Origin: Ananas comosus
Lineage: Eukaryota > Streptophyta > Magnoliopsida > Poales > Bromeliaceae
Length of the DNA: 64,000 nt
Direction: 5' to 3'
NCBI RefSeq assembly: GCF_001540865.1
Contig: NC_033622.1
Location: 12,840,797 to 12,904,796 of the forward strand
Part shown: one piece after another, positions 52,471 through 64,000 of the stretch
Layout of the letters: each line of letters opens with the position of its first letter
Position numbering within the stretch: position 1 is the stretch's first letter
Position numbers and translations under genes: made by a program
The notes under the pieces: model-generated
Told to the model about the DNA's origin: nothing
Databases searched by the model: none
The model's input: only the letters and a program-made list of their open reading frames with translations

Positions 52471-54248
52471 ATATTATAAGTGGTAAACATCACATAATTT
52501 TCTTCTCTTCTTTATCATGTTGCGCCTAATTCGTGTGATCATTTGCCAGTTTACTGTACGTATTAGCAAAATATCACGTCAGAATTAAATAAATATCTAA
52601 ACTAAAATAATTAACTGACGAAGAAAACTATTTGTTAATTTTCCAAGACCTTAGTTATGCTGTATGTTTTGTCGTGATGTGTACATAATTATTATTAGAA
52701 GAATTATGTATCTACTTTTTTTTTTGGTGTTCTAGAAATTTATGATAGAAATTAACATCTTTAAAAATAGGAGCAAGAACACTCAAATGAAAAAACAAAA
52801 CAAAAAAATAAAAACAAAAACGAACTAGTGAAGACGTACAATTTCTAACGAGACATCGTTCAATTTATTGTTGATGCAATTGTGAGATTCGTATCATTTA
52901 TGTGATGAATGAAATATGAGGCGGTCTCACTTTCAACATAATCCCAATCAAATTTTGATTTGATAAAGACAATAAGTTGACTTTCACTTTCCTATTTGAC
53001 ACGCAAAACTTAAATGTGAAAACAATGCAACATAAGTAAGTAAACTGCACCGATAATAAATTAGCTGACTTTTAACTAGTCGTTGGCATCAAGACAAGTT
53101 TAATAAATTAGAAAAGCAGTAGGCAAAATTATGATGGGAAAAAAGTACAAAATGTTTCTGATAATATATAAGACTAATGTTAGTGATCATACAATATAGA
53201 AAAACGGAGCTGATTTTGATATTATCAAAAAAAAAATCTAAATTATAATTAGATTAGATCCAATAACAACTCTAGTAATATCAAATTTAGCTTTGAAAGT
53301 ATACATTACGTATAGAAAAACTTATAATTTTTGGCTCTAACGTTGGTTCGTAGTATTAAGAAAAAAAAAAAAATCTTTTCTTTCTTTCTTTCTTTCTTTT
53401 TTTTTTTNCCCCCCCCCAATCCCTCTCTTTTTTTTTCATATTAACAGCTCTTCAACTTTTAATTTTTTTAAATTAAATAGTTTTAGCCAATTAATTATGA
53501 ATTTAAATAAATTTATCGATGGATTTATCAAAATTAATATGGTTTATTATTTTTAGCAAATAAAATTAGATTAATTGGCTGCCGATAGCAAATAAAACTA
53601 ATAAATTTAATGAGATATTTGTTTTTAGATAAATATAAAATTAAAAATTAAAAAAATTAAATTAAGAGAGTCTCAATCACACTAAAAATAAAAAAATAAT
53701 ACTATATGTGCACACAAAAGTGTATATAAATCTTGCATTTTATTTATCCAAAGATTGCTTTTATTATACTAGTCTCTTTTCATTTTAATACTAAAATTTA
53801 AATAAATTATTTTAGTTAGATGAATAGAGCATAAGATTTATACTATAAAAAAATAAATAGATGAGATATTCAAATGTGTTTCCTAAAAATAAATAAATTT
53901 AAAACATTCAAAATTTACTTGAACAAGTGACCATTCTGAATCGGCTATCAAACCTTTTAAAATTTTGATTTTACTATTTAAGTCAATCAATGATATTTCG
54001 ACTTAAAATTTTTAATGTATTATTTATTTTTATAGATCTAATAAGTATATTTTTATGCAATTCTCACAGCTATAAATTTATTAAAGTAATTATATTAGGT
54101 TAAATTAATTTTGTAATCAAAATAACATTAACTAACTCAAATTGAATAAGTAGAAAGATTAAATAATAAACTAAATTTTTTTAAAAGTTACATAATCGTA
54201 TCAAAATAATTTGTAATTTAGATGAGTTATTTAAGTTTTCACCATAAA

Positions 54249-54284
<36 letters not shown>

Positions 54285-56567
54285 GTTGTTGGGCATTTAA
54301 AGGGACTCAGGGATACGTGAGTGGGTTCTCCGACATGCGTGACGCTACTGCAGGCGTCAACATGCATTTAATGTAAGCCGTGTCCGAAAAAGAAAAACCA
54401 ACTTCCCCTCTTCCTTATTATTCCTTCCTTCCTTCCTTCCTTCCTCAAGGAATGGAAATGGATCTACTACAATATTGTTCTCTCATCATCAGTTTACTTC
54501 ATCTTTAGCTCTTATATTTATATGCAATAAATTAGATAAAAATATTCTTTGTGAACACGTTCTTACGTTCCCCCAGATGATGAGGCAAATGCAGTGGATG
54601 CAAGCAATATCCTACTTCTTATGAAATATTTAGGGACCGTTTGATTGTATTCAATTGCAACTACACTGCAGTTATAACTGTACATAAACGTAAATTCGGT
54701 ATTTAATTTAAAGTATTTAACTTCAACTTCTGCAGTTGAAACTACAGTAGAAGGTCCAAATACAGCAATTAGAACTATGCCCAAATTAATATGCTTACCT
54801 CTTTATTTATTTTTGAAAAAAAAAATATTTTTTTGTTACATTGAAAGTAATCTCACCATTATATATATAATGATAAAATTTTAAATAAATTATTTATAAT
54901 TGTATTGCTTTTTACTATATCGAATCAAACAAGATGTATAAAGTTGCAATTGTTATATTTTCAATTGCATATATCTCTAACTACATTGCATTTTTAATTA
55001 CATCAAATCAAACAGTCCTTTAATTTGAAAACACGATGGAAAAATTAGTAGTTGACACATGCGATTTATCACAAAATAAGTTATTCAATATTTCTGTATT
55101 CTTAGATATAAGAGAAACTATTCATCCTTATTATTATCTATTATGTATAGTGTATCTTTCGAGCTTGAAGCCTAGAAGTTATAGTTTTTAAAGCAGAGAT
55201 CTCCAACTTCACAAAACATAACTTTGCTACAATACTAGGTAAATTCAAATTTTTATAATATTTATTTGGTACAACCTATGTAACATTATAATTTGTTTAT
55301 ATTAAGTTTTGAATTCATTCAACAATCATCTTGAAAATTTAAACTCGTTTGAGACAGAGATAATGCACAAATTAGAATCTAAGGTGTCCAAAATATAGGG
55401 TAATGAAGGGTAGTAAAAGAGCGCGTGGTAGTTTATGTAATTAAACCTTTGTTCTTTACTATACACACGAATCCCATGTAATTGTTTCGTGTACGTATAT
55501 AATCGTGAATAAAGTTTTTATTGCAATAATTATGCCACAAAGCCATTCAAAGATATTATACTAATTTTATGTTGAAATAAGTGTAATTCTTTTTTTTTAT
55601 ATATTCATGTGCAGTAAACAGAAGAACAATGTTACTTGCACATCTTACACTCTAATTTCTCAAACGCTCAAATTCTACTCACTTATCTTATCTATTCCTT
55701 TTAAATGCCAATTTTTTTTTTTAAAAAAAAACTCTTTAATAATAGGATGTAAGTTGTATATTATATAATAGAGTGTACAAAAGCAATTTTCTTGTGAGAA
55801 AGATCTTTGATTTGATATTTACTGTTACTTTGTTTAGAATATTGTAATTTTCATGTCACTATCTGGTGCGAATAAATCGTCATCAAGTTGACCCGTATTT
55901 TTCTGATTGACCACTTAAGTCCAATCTAATCTGCTTTGCCCACTTAAATAAATGTTCATTCAATGGGGCTTTGTCCATGTCCATCTCTATCTACAGCAAA
56001 AACCAAAAAGAAATAAAATTTTTTGAGTCTTAAAAAAGGGTGTTATTTATCTACATGATGAATAATCCTGTTTCCACTCTTAAATTGTGTCCAAAGTGTA
56101 AGATTTTTCCCTTGCTTGCTCACGTGGCACGCACGTGTCTCCACCTCTGTGTAACTGTAACCTCCTCTTGTGTGTATATGATATGATGATTATCCAATTA
56201 TGGAAGTAGGAATTTTGGGGCTTTTTGGGGAATTTCTCATCATGGAAAAGCTTAATGGTCCCTGCATGGAGGATTTGGACTGTTCCATATATTACATGGA
56301 GAGTCCAAAAGGACCAAAACTAAGCCTTATCCGTGGTTAAAACCTTATCTTTGTGGAGGGGTTTAGGCACCACAAATAGCAATTCTTGCTAATCCAAATG
56401 TGGGCCTCGTATACCACCGAATTGTTTCTGGGTTTTTTAACATGGATACCGACTAATTGTTGCATCCAATTGGTCCAAATTATCTAAATGGGACCACTAT
56501 GGATAGGTATTAAAATAATAATAATCGATAATTTTTATTAAAAATAAATTAGACGGTCCCAAATGGT
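52471..56567. other. AT-rich intergenic DNA
   Basis: No gene is recognised. A (TTTC)n/T run ends at a single N (53408) followed by a C run. (AAT)n is at about 54248-54283 and (TTCC)n at about 54421-54445. Two G-box cores, CACGTGGC and CACGTGTC, lie close together at 56121-56138. Confidence 0.45.
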
Positions 56568-56901
56568 CACTACGAGAAAATCTCAATATAAAAACGTTTT
56601 TTAGACGATACTTGGGTGAAATATCTCCAAACGTCCCTACAATGTAGTAAATACCGACGCTTTAAAAAGTATCGTCATATGAACCTTCTATTATATCAAA
56701 CTAATTTATTAACTGATAAATTTTACTATTATATTTTTAAATTATTAATATTTTAAAACATCAAAATATAATTTATCGATGCCCGGCATAAGTGCTGCTA
56801 TATACGTAGCGACTCTTCATTTATCAACGTTTTCAAATGTGACGCTTTTAAGCATCGATAAATATTAAAAAACAATGTCAATTATTAATTTTCTTATAGT
56901 G
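56568..56901. mobile_element. CACTA-type non-autonomous element (MITE), 334 bp
   Basis: It starts CACTACGAGAAAATCTCAAT; the right end read backwards is CACTATAAGAAAATTAATAA, so terminal repeats CACTAYRAGAAAAT are clear. Internal motifs pair in inverted fashion: CCGACGCTTTAAAAAGTATC near the left and GACGCTTTTAAGCATCGATA near the right. There is no transposase. A 3-bp target duplication expected for CACTA elements is not obvious (GGT before, AGA after). Confidence 0.75.
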
Positions 56902-59717
56902 AGAGTAGAGATGGGTCAATTGGGTCTTGTGGAAGTTGAAACTTGGTGGGAAGTGGTAATAGGGCAAAGTATAAAATATAGAATCAAACAAAAGCCACAA
57001 ACTATGCCGTTAAGTGTTTGTTATTATAGTCCTTAATTACTCAGGTGGGGGACTTGTATTAAATGTAAATATTAAATGAATCGTTTGTATCAATTGTTTA
57101 TTTATTTTATTTTTTTTAAGAAATTATCGTTTTACATAATCTAACATATATAGTATAAAAATAAGAAAAAAATTTGAGTTCAAATCCGATCAAATTAAAT
57201 TTTAATTAATTTTCTCTCAACTTACACTCGAGGAAAGTGTTAGATATAATTAAATATGAATAATACCATCCCGAGAGAGAGATTCTTAAAGGTAAATTAA
57301 TTGCACCAGGGTTCAATTTAGTTGTTATGTCTCTTATAAGGTAGGTTCATATTATTATTATTTGTTATTATTTGCAATCTAGTTCTCTCGTTTGAAATCT
57401 TAGCTAAATTTAATTGGATGCCTTTCTATTTAAACAATTGGAAATTTTATGAAAAATGCAACAAAAATGAAGGATCAGAGATTTGAATTTTCACTTGTTA
57501 AAGTTTGTATTTAGGGATTAAACCAAAATCTGGTAAAGAAAAAAGGCACGGAGATTCCTGGTGCATGCAACTTTATCCTGCCTATACAGTTTGGACACCT
57601 TTTTTTTTAAATTTTCTTTTTATTTTTATACTTTTTCTTAATCAAAGAGAAAAAAAAGTTCACATCAAACATGCAAGGGACACTAGCGTGATGTGTGGGG
57701 AGATGGTAAAAAGGACGTTTGGCAAAACACGCCCATGCAAGATCGTACTGTAGAAAGCTTACATATATAAGAGAGGATTGACAGAGCCCTTAAAGCGTGA
57801 AAGATCGTTCTCACTCAGGAAAAAATAAAAAATAAAAAAGTAGGAAAATTATTATTTTTTTTTTAGAAAAAATTATTATGCTGTTCGCCTGAAACATGTT
57901 ATTAGAGTTCGAATTTAAAATTTCGAGTACCAATCATCTATCTGTTTATCATTTATACTAAGTAACCGTTGGTAAGTAAAAAGATTGTTAATGAACAACA
58001 GCATGTTAAATGCTGTTTGTAAGGGATCGAACTTAAATTTGAATTTTTGTATGTGCGTTTGAACACAAAAGAAACAAAAAAAAGTTTGATCCCGCAACTC
58101 CTCGTGCGATATATTAATTAGTTACTGATTTTTGGGAAGTGTTGAGGTAGACGAGCTTATTACCAACTTCACTAGAAGAAAAAAAAAAAAGAAAATAGAA
58201 AAAAAAAAGGACTTTTATTGAACCATTTTCTTTCTATATCCACATAGTGCAAGCTTATTGCTAGGTTGTAAAACCAAATACCTACCTATATGCACGTTTG
58301 GTGGCTTCATTTACATGATTTGATGAAAATTACCTTCGTGGAAAGTCAGAATCTTTATTTCTGTTGTTTACTATTATGGATTTTTTTTTTTAATGTAGCA
58401 TATATTAATAATGGCTGCATATAATTAGTTGCATTGAGCATGTAACAAGAAAATTGTTAGGACCTGTTTGGTTGGCACTAATAACATATTACTAGAAATA
58501 AAAAAAATATTAAAGGATCTTATTCTTGGTTATTCTATTATTAAAAATGTGACATTCTGGTGTTAAGCTCCCACGACCATATTATTTAATTGTATTATTT
58601 AAAATTACAAAAAATATATAAGTAATATATTTATTTTATTAATTAATTTTAAATAATGCTATAAAAAATTTTAACATATTTTTAGAAAAAAAAAGAGAGA
58701 GAATATAGGTTAGAGAGAGAGCATAACTAAAGAAATAGGGCGAGAGATGGAGACAAGATTAGAGAGAGGAAGAGAGTTGAGATTTTAGAAAAATAGGGGG
58801 AGAGAGAGCTAATTAGTTTAGAGAAAAAAAAGAGTTAAACTTTAGAGAGAGGAAGATAAGTTTAGAGAGAGGTATGAGGTAAGAATACTAAAGGAAAATA
58901 ATATCAATTAGCTGACGAGTGGAGAGAGAGAAAAAGATCATATTCTGATTATCTGAATCTATTATTACGAGGATATCCATCCTCCCTCAAAGATAAGTTT
59001 AAAGAGAGGTATGAGATAAGAGTACTAAAGAAAAACAGTACCAACTAGTCGGTGGGTGGGGAGAAAGAAACAATTAGACATATTATGATTATCCGAATCT
59101 ATTAATATGAGGATATCAGTTCTCCCTCAACGAAATAAGATTAGTATTTTGGAATGAATCTCATTCCCAAATAACTCTAATATTATCAACCAGATTATTT
59201 AATGCGTTTAGCGAAATACCGTCATATTTTTCAATTTTTATTGAATTTTTTTTTAAGAACAAAAATAATTATTAGGAATTTTAAAGAGATACTACAGACC
59301 AAACGCATCCTTACTGCCACGAGCTACAAATATATAGCACACGAAATTTTGGTCGGGGACATAAGGTGCAGGAGATCTCCACAAACCTGTGAGCTTTAAG
59401 TTTTTAGATCAATTTTAGCAAAGAATTAATAATTTAAACTTTTGAATTGGTTCGAGTATGGTAATAATTTAAAACTCTTACTGTTTTATTATTTTATATA
59501 ATTTTCATCAAAACGAGTAGTAAAAATTACTTTCTCCCCTTCAATTACTGCACCATGCCAAAGGTGAACATGGCTCTTATTCCCCTGAGCCGCTCAGGGG
59601 GGCGACACGCTGCAGTCGCCATACATCGGGCCCTGCCATTTTGGCAGCAAACCCCGCAAGTCGAGTATAAGCTATAATTATTGTTATAATAAAGACATAA
59701 CTGCTTCTCCCAAACGC

Positions 59718-59754
<37 letters not shown>

Positions 59755-59990
59755 TTAGGAGGAGAGGAGAAGAGTAGGACAAAAACACTGTAGTAGCTGG
59801 GGGGAGGAGCAGGTACAGGGAGAGGCACTGTAGCAGCTGCATGCAGCAGCTGGTGCAGGTGCGCACAGGTTGCTAGCTGCAGCAAAACACGCATTCTACT
59901 CCCCAGCACGTACTGCAAGCAAAAACCAAACTCACGAGAGATCGAACCTACCTAGCTTACCACTCTTCTATGCATAATAACCACTCTGTC
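56902..59990. other. AT-rich intergenic DNA with repeat remnants
   Basis: A possible eroded TRIM-like remnant lies at about 57130-57270 (TAACATATATAGTATAAAAA, then GAGGAAAGTGTTAGATATAA). Two diverged copies of a segment recur at 58860-58990 and 58990-59130 (AGAGAGGTATGAGRTAAGAR, GAATCTATTA). A GC-rich pocket at 59560-59930 with (GA)n at 59722-59752 is described in the findings. No gene is recognised. Confidence 0.45.
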
Positions 59991-60160
59991 ACCGACCGTT
60001 CCTAGAGCAAGTGGTAAAGAGCTTGATGGTTGGTACCCGAGACCCAAGTTCGAATCCTAGTTGATTCACATTTTCAGCTAAGTTTATTTCTAAATGAAAT
60101 AAATGAAGCGGGTAGCATGCTACCTATCTCTCTCTTAAAAAAAAAAAAAAATAAAAAAAA
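59991..60160 (+). mobile_element. tRNA-derived SINE, full-length copy
   Basis: It starts ACCGACCGTTCCTAGAGCAA (A-box region) with B box AGTTCGAATCC, then GATTCACATTTTCAGCTAAG, GCGGGTAGCATGCTACC, CTATCTCTCTC and a long A-rich tail. A single N follows at 60184. No target duplication was recognised. Confidence 0.85.
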
Positions 60161-60216
60161 GAACATTGTTCTTTCATAAAACANTCAAAAATCGGATCCA
60201 ATAGCTACACTAAAAG

Positions 60217-60429
60217 AATTGAGCTAGAATACTATTAATAGTATTTAGACTTTTTTACTATCGATTTTTTAGCCGTTAGATCTACATTTTAATCAATTCT
60301 ATTATTCAACCAACCACTCACTGAACCCTACGGGACCACTGTCGTCCTAACCCTATAATTCTTCATTCAAGAGTTAAAAACTCGATAGTACAAGAGTCCG
60401 AATGCTATTAATAGTATTCTAGCCCAATT
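60217..60429. mobile_element. Short-family MITE (S) not bordered by microsatellite, 213 bp
   Basis: The left end AATTGAGCTAGAATACTATT and the right end read backwards AATTGGGCTAGAATACTATT match in 19 of 20 bases, and the match continues through AATAG. The interior shares AACCAACCACTCACTGAACC with other S copies. It defines the true ends of the family because no TA or CT tract is attached. Confidence 0.85.
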
Positions 60430-61779
60430 CACACTGAAATATTATTATTGAATTAAGGATCACTAGTCGTTGATTAAACCAATTACGTCATTATATTTTT
60501 CATAATATTTAATTATTATTTTTAATTTAAATTATATTATATATAGAAAATTATACGTATGTTGTTATTCTAGTATTATACCTAATTATAAAATATTGAT
60601 TTGCATGCCAAATTAAGTTGATATAAGTTTTCAAGTTTTATTTTTTATAAAACTAAAATGTATTAATAGAAAATAAAATCAGTTAAGTTGATTTTAGGCC
60701 GTTGGATAATTAATATGACTTGATATATAAAAGAAAAAAAATCTGGCTGGTTTGATTAAAACTAGATTGGTTTCACTTGTTCAATCGCTGATTTGATCAG
60801 TTCAAAGCCACTTTTTCATTTATCCGGTCTAAAAGGTTGAACCAAACCGTTTTATAGATTGAGTTACGGTCGAATCGGTTAAACCGGCTTTTTCATTTAT
60901 CCGGTTTAAAAGGTTGATCCAAACCGTTTTATAGATTGAGTTACGGTCGGATCAGTTAAACCAGCTAGTTTGAACTCGTTTTGAATCATTGCATTATGGT
61001 AGAAATGCATGGAGTGTGATAAGTGCAGCGCGAAATTATGATGAAAAAATATTTTATTTATTTTCTTTATATTATAATCAGTACTTAGTTACAATTAATG
61101 TATTTTTTACGATTTTATTAAAAAATGAAGAAACATATAGCTATATATTTTCACCCTAACTTTGTTTGATTTACTAGTGTTAGGTGAACCTTAATACCAA
61201 AGCAATCCTTAAGCTAATAAGTTTCCTCCCCTGTATAATTTAACATCTTCCTACTGAAAGCTTTTAAATATAAAATATTAAAATTATTATTTTTTTAGTT
61301 TAAAATTGAAGTTAATTAGCCATTTTATATGGTACCATAGTAAAAATTTTAAAATCCAGGATTTTAATATCATGTTTACAAAACCAGATAGAATTAGTGA
61401 AATCGTACTTTTGATATTAAACTGAGCCTTAGACATTTTTATATTTCACACATGTTTTATTTTAATTTTTAAAAATAACATTTTTATTTGATAAATATAT
61501 ATTAAATAAAACACCTAGAATTGAGCATAAAATGTTCAGTTATTAAACATAAATTGTAAAACATACTATAAATCAAGAGTGGTAGAATTGAAATAAGATA
61601 TATAATTAATTTTCTCAAATAATACAGGAAAATAAATTAAGTAAATAAGATATTTTGAAACTCAAAATTTGAACATTCATTTTCAAAAGTTTATGGACTC
61701 GTGATGCAATTTATCATCTAATTTTAGTATCCCACGCTACTGTTCCTCTGGTTACTACTTTAGAACTCTTTATTTTTTA

Positions 61780-61780
<1 letters not shown>
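60430..61780. other. AT-rich intergenic DNA with a 77-bp tandem duplication
   Basis: CTTTTTCATTTATCCGG, AACCGTTTTATAGATTGAGT and TACGGTCG occur twice with period 77 bp (60811 and 60888). The surrounding GGTT/AACC-rich wording resembles eroded LTR sequence. No gene is recognised. Confidence 0.5.
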
Positions 61781-61815
<35 letters not shown>

Positions 61816-61995
61816 AGGGGGGGTTTGGTACAATTGAGGGTTTTTGTAGAGAAAAGGGTGTTGGATGTTGACAAGTCGAAAAAAAGTTGCTCGACCGTGA
61901 TTTCCATTTCTATTCCCTTGCAGGCCTTTTACCCCTTTATTACTCTTTTATTATTTTTCATTTTCACTTTTTTGTTTTTTCTTTTTTGGTCCTTT

Positions 61996-62039
<44 letters not shown>

Positions 62040-62913
62040 GCACCACCTCTCCCACCAAACCCACTTAAATTTATTCTTTATTTGTGATAAGATTTCGCTT
62101 CCACAGCAATAATGAATGGCCGGAGCAATTGGGTAAAATGCGGTAATTGTTGGTATTTATTGGTTGGTAAAATTACACAGAAAGGACCACACACAGAAAA
62201 TGGTGGATATATACTTGTCAACAGCTGGAGCCTGGAGGAGAAATATATTATTGGAGGATGAACTGGTTAATTTCACCAATCGATCACACCACTCATGCAC
62301 CCAGTTTCTCAAACCTTATTTATTAATTAGATACCTTTGAGCCTAACCTAAATACCATCACTAGATGAATCTAAATATATGATGCAAAATAAGATAGTAA
62401 TTAATTAAGTGGCTTGCATTAATTAATTATAATCTCCTAAAATGTGAAGTGTACGTAATTGATTTCATTGGTGCTAGCTAGGTCCAAACTCACTCAACAC
62501 CAAATTTGTAGTCATAAATAATTGATGTAGATAATTAACATTGCATTAATTCATTTGCATTTTGATCTTTTCTTTGTTCACTTTAATGCATGCATGCCAG
62601 CAGATAATTAGATAGACGCGACTTTAATTATTTATTTTTTGGGACTTCTTTCACTTTACAAAAATTAATAAATTGTTGTTACAAGTTTACAAGTGAACGG
62701 TATTTTATCAGATAATTAATAAATAGTAAACGATAGATATATACTAATTAATGAGTTCATACTTAATCTGCTTAAGTTTTTAAGTTGAATATTCTTGAAA
62801 CTATGTTTAGAGAGAGAGAGAGAGAGAGAGAAAGCATGAGAGCTGTGTTTTGGAATGGCCGAGGGAGAGAGAATGCATGTCTCTATATATGGTAAAAGAT
62901 AAAAGGGCTTGGG

Positions 62914-62986
<73 letters not shown>

Positions 62987-62997
62987 GTTATGGAATG

Positions 62998-63040
<43 letters not shown>

Positions 63041-63761
63041 TCTCTGTGATAAAAGTTAAAAAGGCTTGTTGCTTTGTCTCCTAAGACTCCCAGCATCATT
63101 GCCTTTGTTCCTCTTCCCCCCCCCCTCTCTTTTACTGTTATCCGTGTATCTGTTCATTTCCCCATTCACGGCCTCCATTTACCCACGCATGAACTTCCCC
63201 CCACCCCAAAAGAAACAAAACAAGAGAGCATGGAGCTAAAAAGAAAAGCTCCCCCTTGAACTTATGAGATATTGAACTATATATATAATCCTGTGAATGC
63301 AATTATATAGAGAGAGAAAGTTTGCGTATGTATGTTATGTTCTTCTATGTGCGTGCTTTATATATGTATAAATGATATTTTCTTTGCATCATGATTACTC
63401 GTTTCCACCTTTGGCTTGACATTAGCTCCCACCTTTTTTCCTCCCATCCCACCAACACACTATTTCACAAAATGTTCTCCTATCCCCATGACTCCATTTA
63501 ACACTGGTCATGTTGCCCCCCCCCCCAAAAAAAAAGGAAAAAAGAAAATCAAGAGAGTAAGTTTTATTCACATCCTAATCAAGTGAAATGGATAAGTTAG
63601 GTGTAAACATGTTTAGTTAGATGTTAACCTGCATGCATGAATGATGCAGTCCTAGAGTGGTATGAATGAGAGGAGGAAATTAACATAAGAAAGAAAGAGA
63701 GAGATAGAAGAATCATTTGTCATTATAGAAACCTTGGGCTCTTTCTAATTAAATACTAAGG
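61781..63761. repeat. Microsatellite-rich region without a recognised gene
   Basis: (GA)n at 61781-61812, (CT)n at 62000-62036, (GA)n at 62810-62831, (TG)n at 62915-62951 followed directly by (GA)n to 62984, and (GA)n at 63000-63037. C and A runs lie near 63117 and 63515. Frames here encode S/L, V/C or E/R repeats and are artefacts. The density of CT/GA tracts is like that upstream of the cyclin and ZHD genes, so a promoter for a gene beyond the window is possible. Confidence 0.6.
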
Positions 63762-64000
63762 GGGCAATTGCTTATATACTCCTGAAAAGTTTCTAACTTT
63801 CTGATATATTCCTCTAAAAATAATTTTTTTATGTTCCAACCTATTTCAAATATATCTTTAGAGTTAAATTATGTTAATGAATTATTAGCAATAGCTGTTA
63901 TCTTTATAAAATTATTATTTTTCTTTTTTAAATTTATCCTTTTATCATCATCGACTTTTCTTATTCGCCCTTAAGTTAGGGATATAACAAGTATTTTCAT
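63762..64000. repeat. Inverted-repeat family copy, cut by the window end
   Basis: It starts GGGGCAATTGCTTATATACT. The following 230 bases match 21185 onward (TTTCAAATATAYC, TTAGCAATARCTGTTAT, CGACTTTTCTTATTYGC). The right half lies outside the window. Confidence 0.7.

Noticed and set aside
62716..63099. 127-aa minus-strand frame rich in Ser-Leu and Thr-His
   Set aside because: Made of GA and TG microsatellites read through; no domain.

Overview
The window is nuclear DNA from a flowering plant, most likely a commelinid monocot. It has spliced GT-AG genes in a very AT-rich background, GC-rich first exons (GEM-like, ZHD and FSH genes), long (CT)n and (TA)n microsatellites, and plant-type SINE, TRIM, copia and MITE repeats. 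The repeat mix looks to me like pineapple or a relative, but the sequence alone does not prove this. Nothing bacterial or viral was seen.

Genes, left to right: the 3' part of a 14-3-3 gene (1-3589, +); a six-exon D-type cyclin of 352 aa with the retinoblastoma-binding LxCxE motif (16855-18768, +); a two-exon small PHD-like Cys4-His-Cys3 protein of 150 aa (24306-24909, -); a five-exon FSH-family serine hydrolase whose first exon is broken by an assembly gap (29061-31230, +); a four-exon GRAM-domain GEM-like protein of 271 aa (32191-34358, +); an unrecognised open frame (36581-36898, +); and an intronless zinc-finger homeodomain (ZHD) transcription factor of 330 aa (50856-51848, -). They do not form one pathway. 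Cyclin D, 14-3-3, GEM-like and ZHD proteins are all regulatory in growth, but adjacency in a plant genome does not imply shared function.

The rest is repeats. At 7.9-9.4 kb lie a TRIM, a SINE and a copia element, two of them with recognisable target-site duplications (TSDs). A tRNA-derived SINE family is scattered on both strands. Two related inverted-repeat (MITE-like) families, long (about 525-600 bp) and short (about 210-250 bp), recur at 5.3, 19.7-20.5, 40.1-47.7 and 60.2 kb, mostly bordered by (TA)n and (GA/CT)n. Two CACTA-type non-autonomous elements sit at 47.8 and 56.6 kb, and further inverted-repeat elements at 20.8-21.6 and 63.8 kb.

Several parts look like assembly artefacts. Eight single N bases mark joins, and at least two of them collapse real sequence (copia interior, FSH exon 1). 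An array of 29.4 apparently identical 70-bp units (37951-40009) stops at an N. A roughly 3.2-kb block of MITEs (40.77-43.9 kb) is repeated at 43.9-47.1 kb with many small indels, as expected from unpolished long reads or a false duplication. I found no convincing new defence or biosynthetic system. The most novel-looking material is the MITE/microsatellite cluster at 40-47.7 kb.
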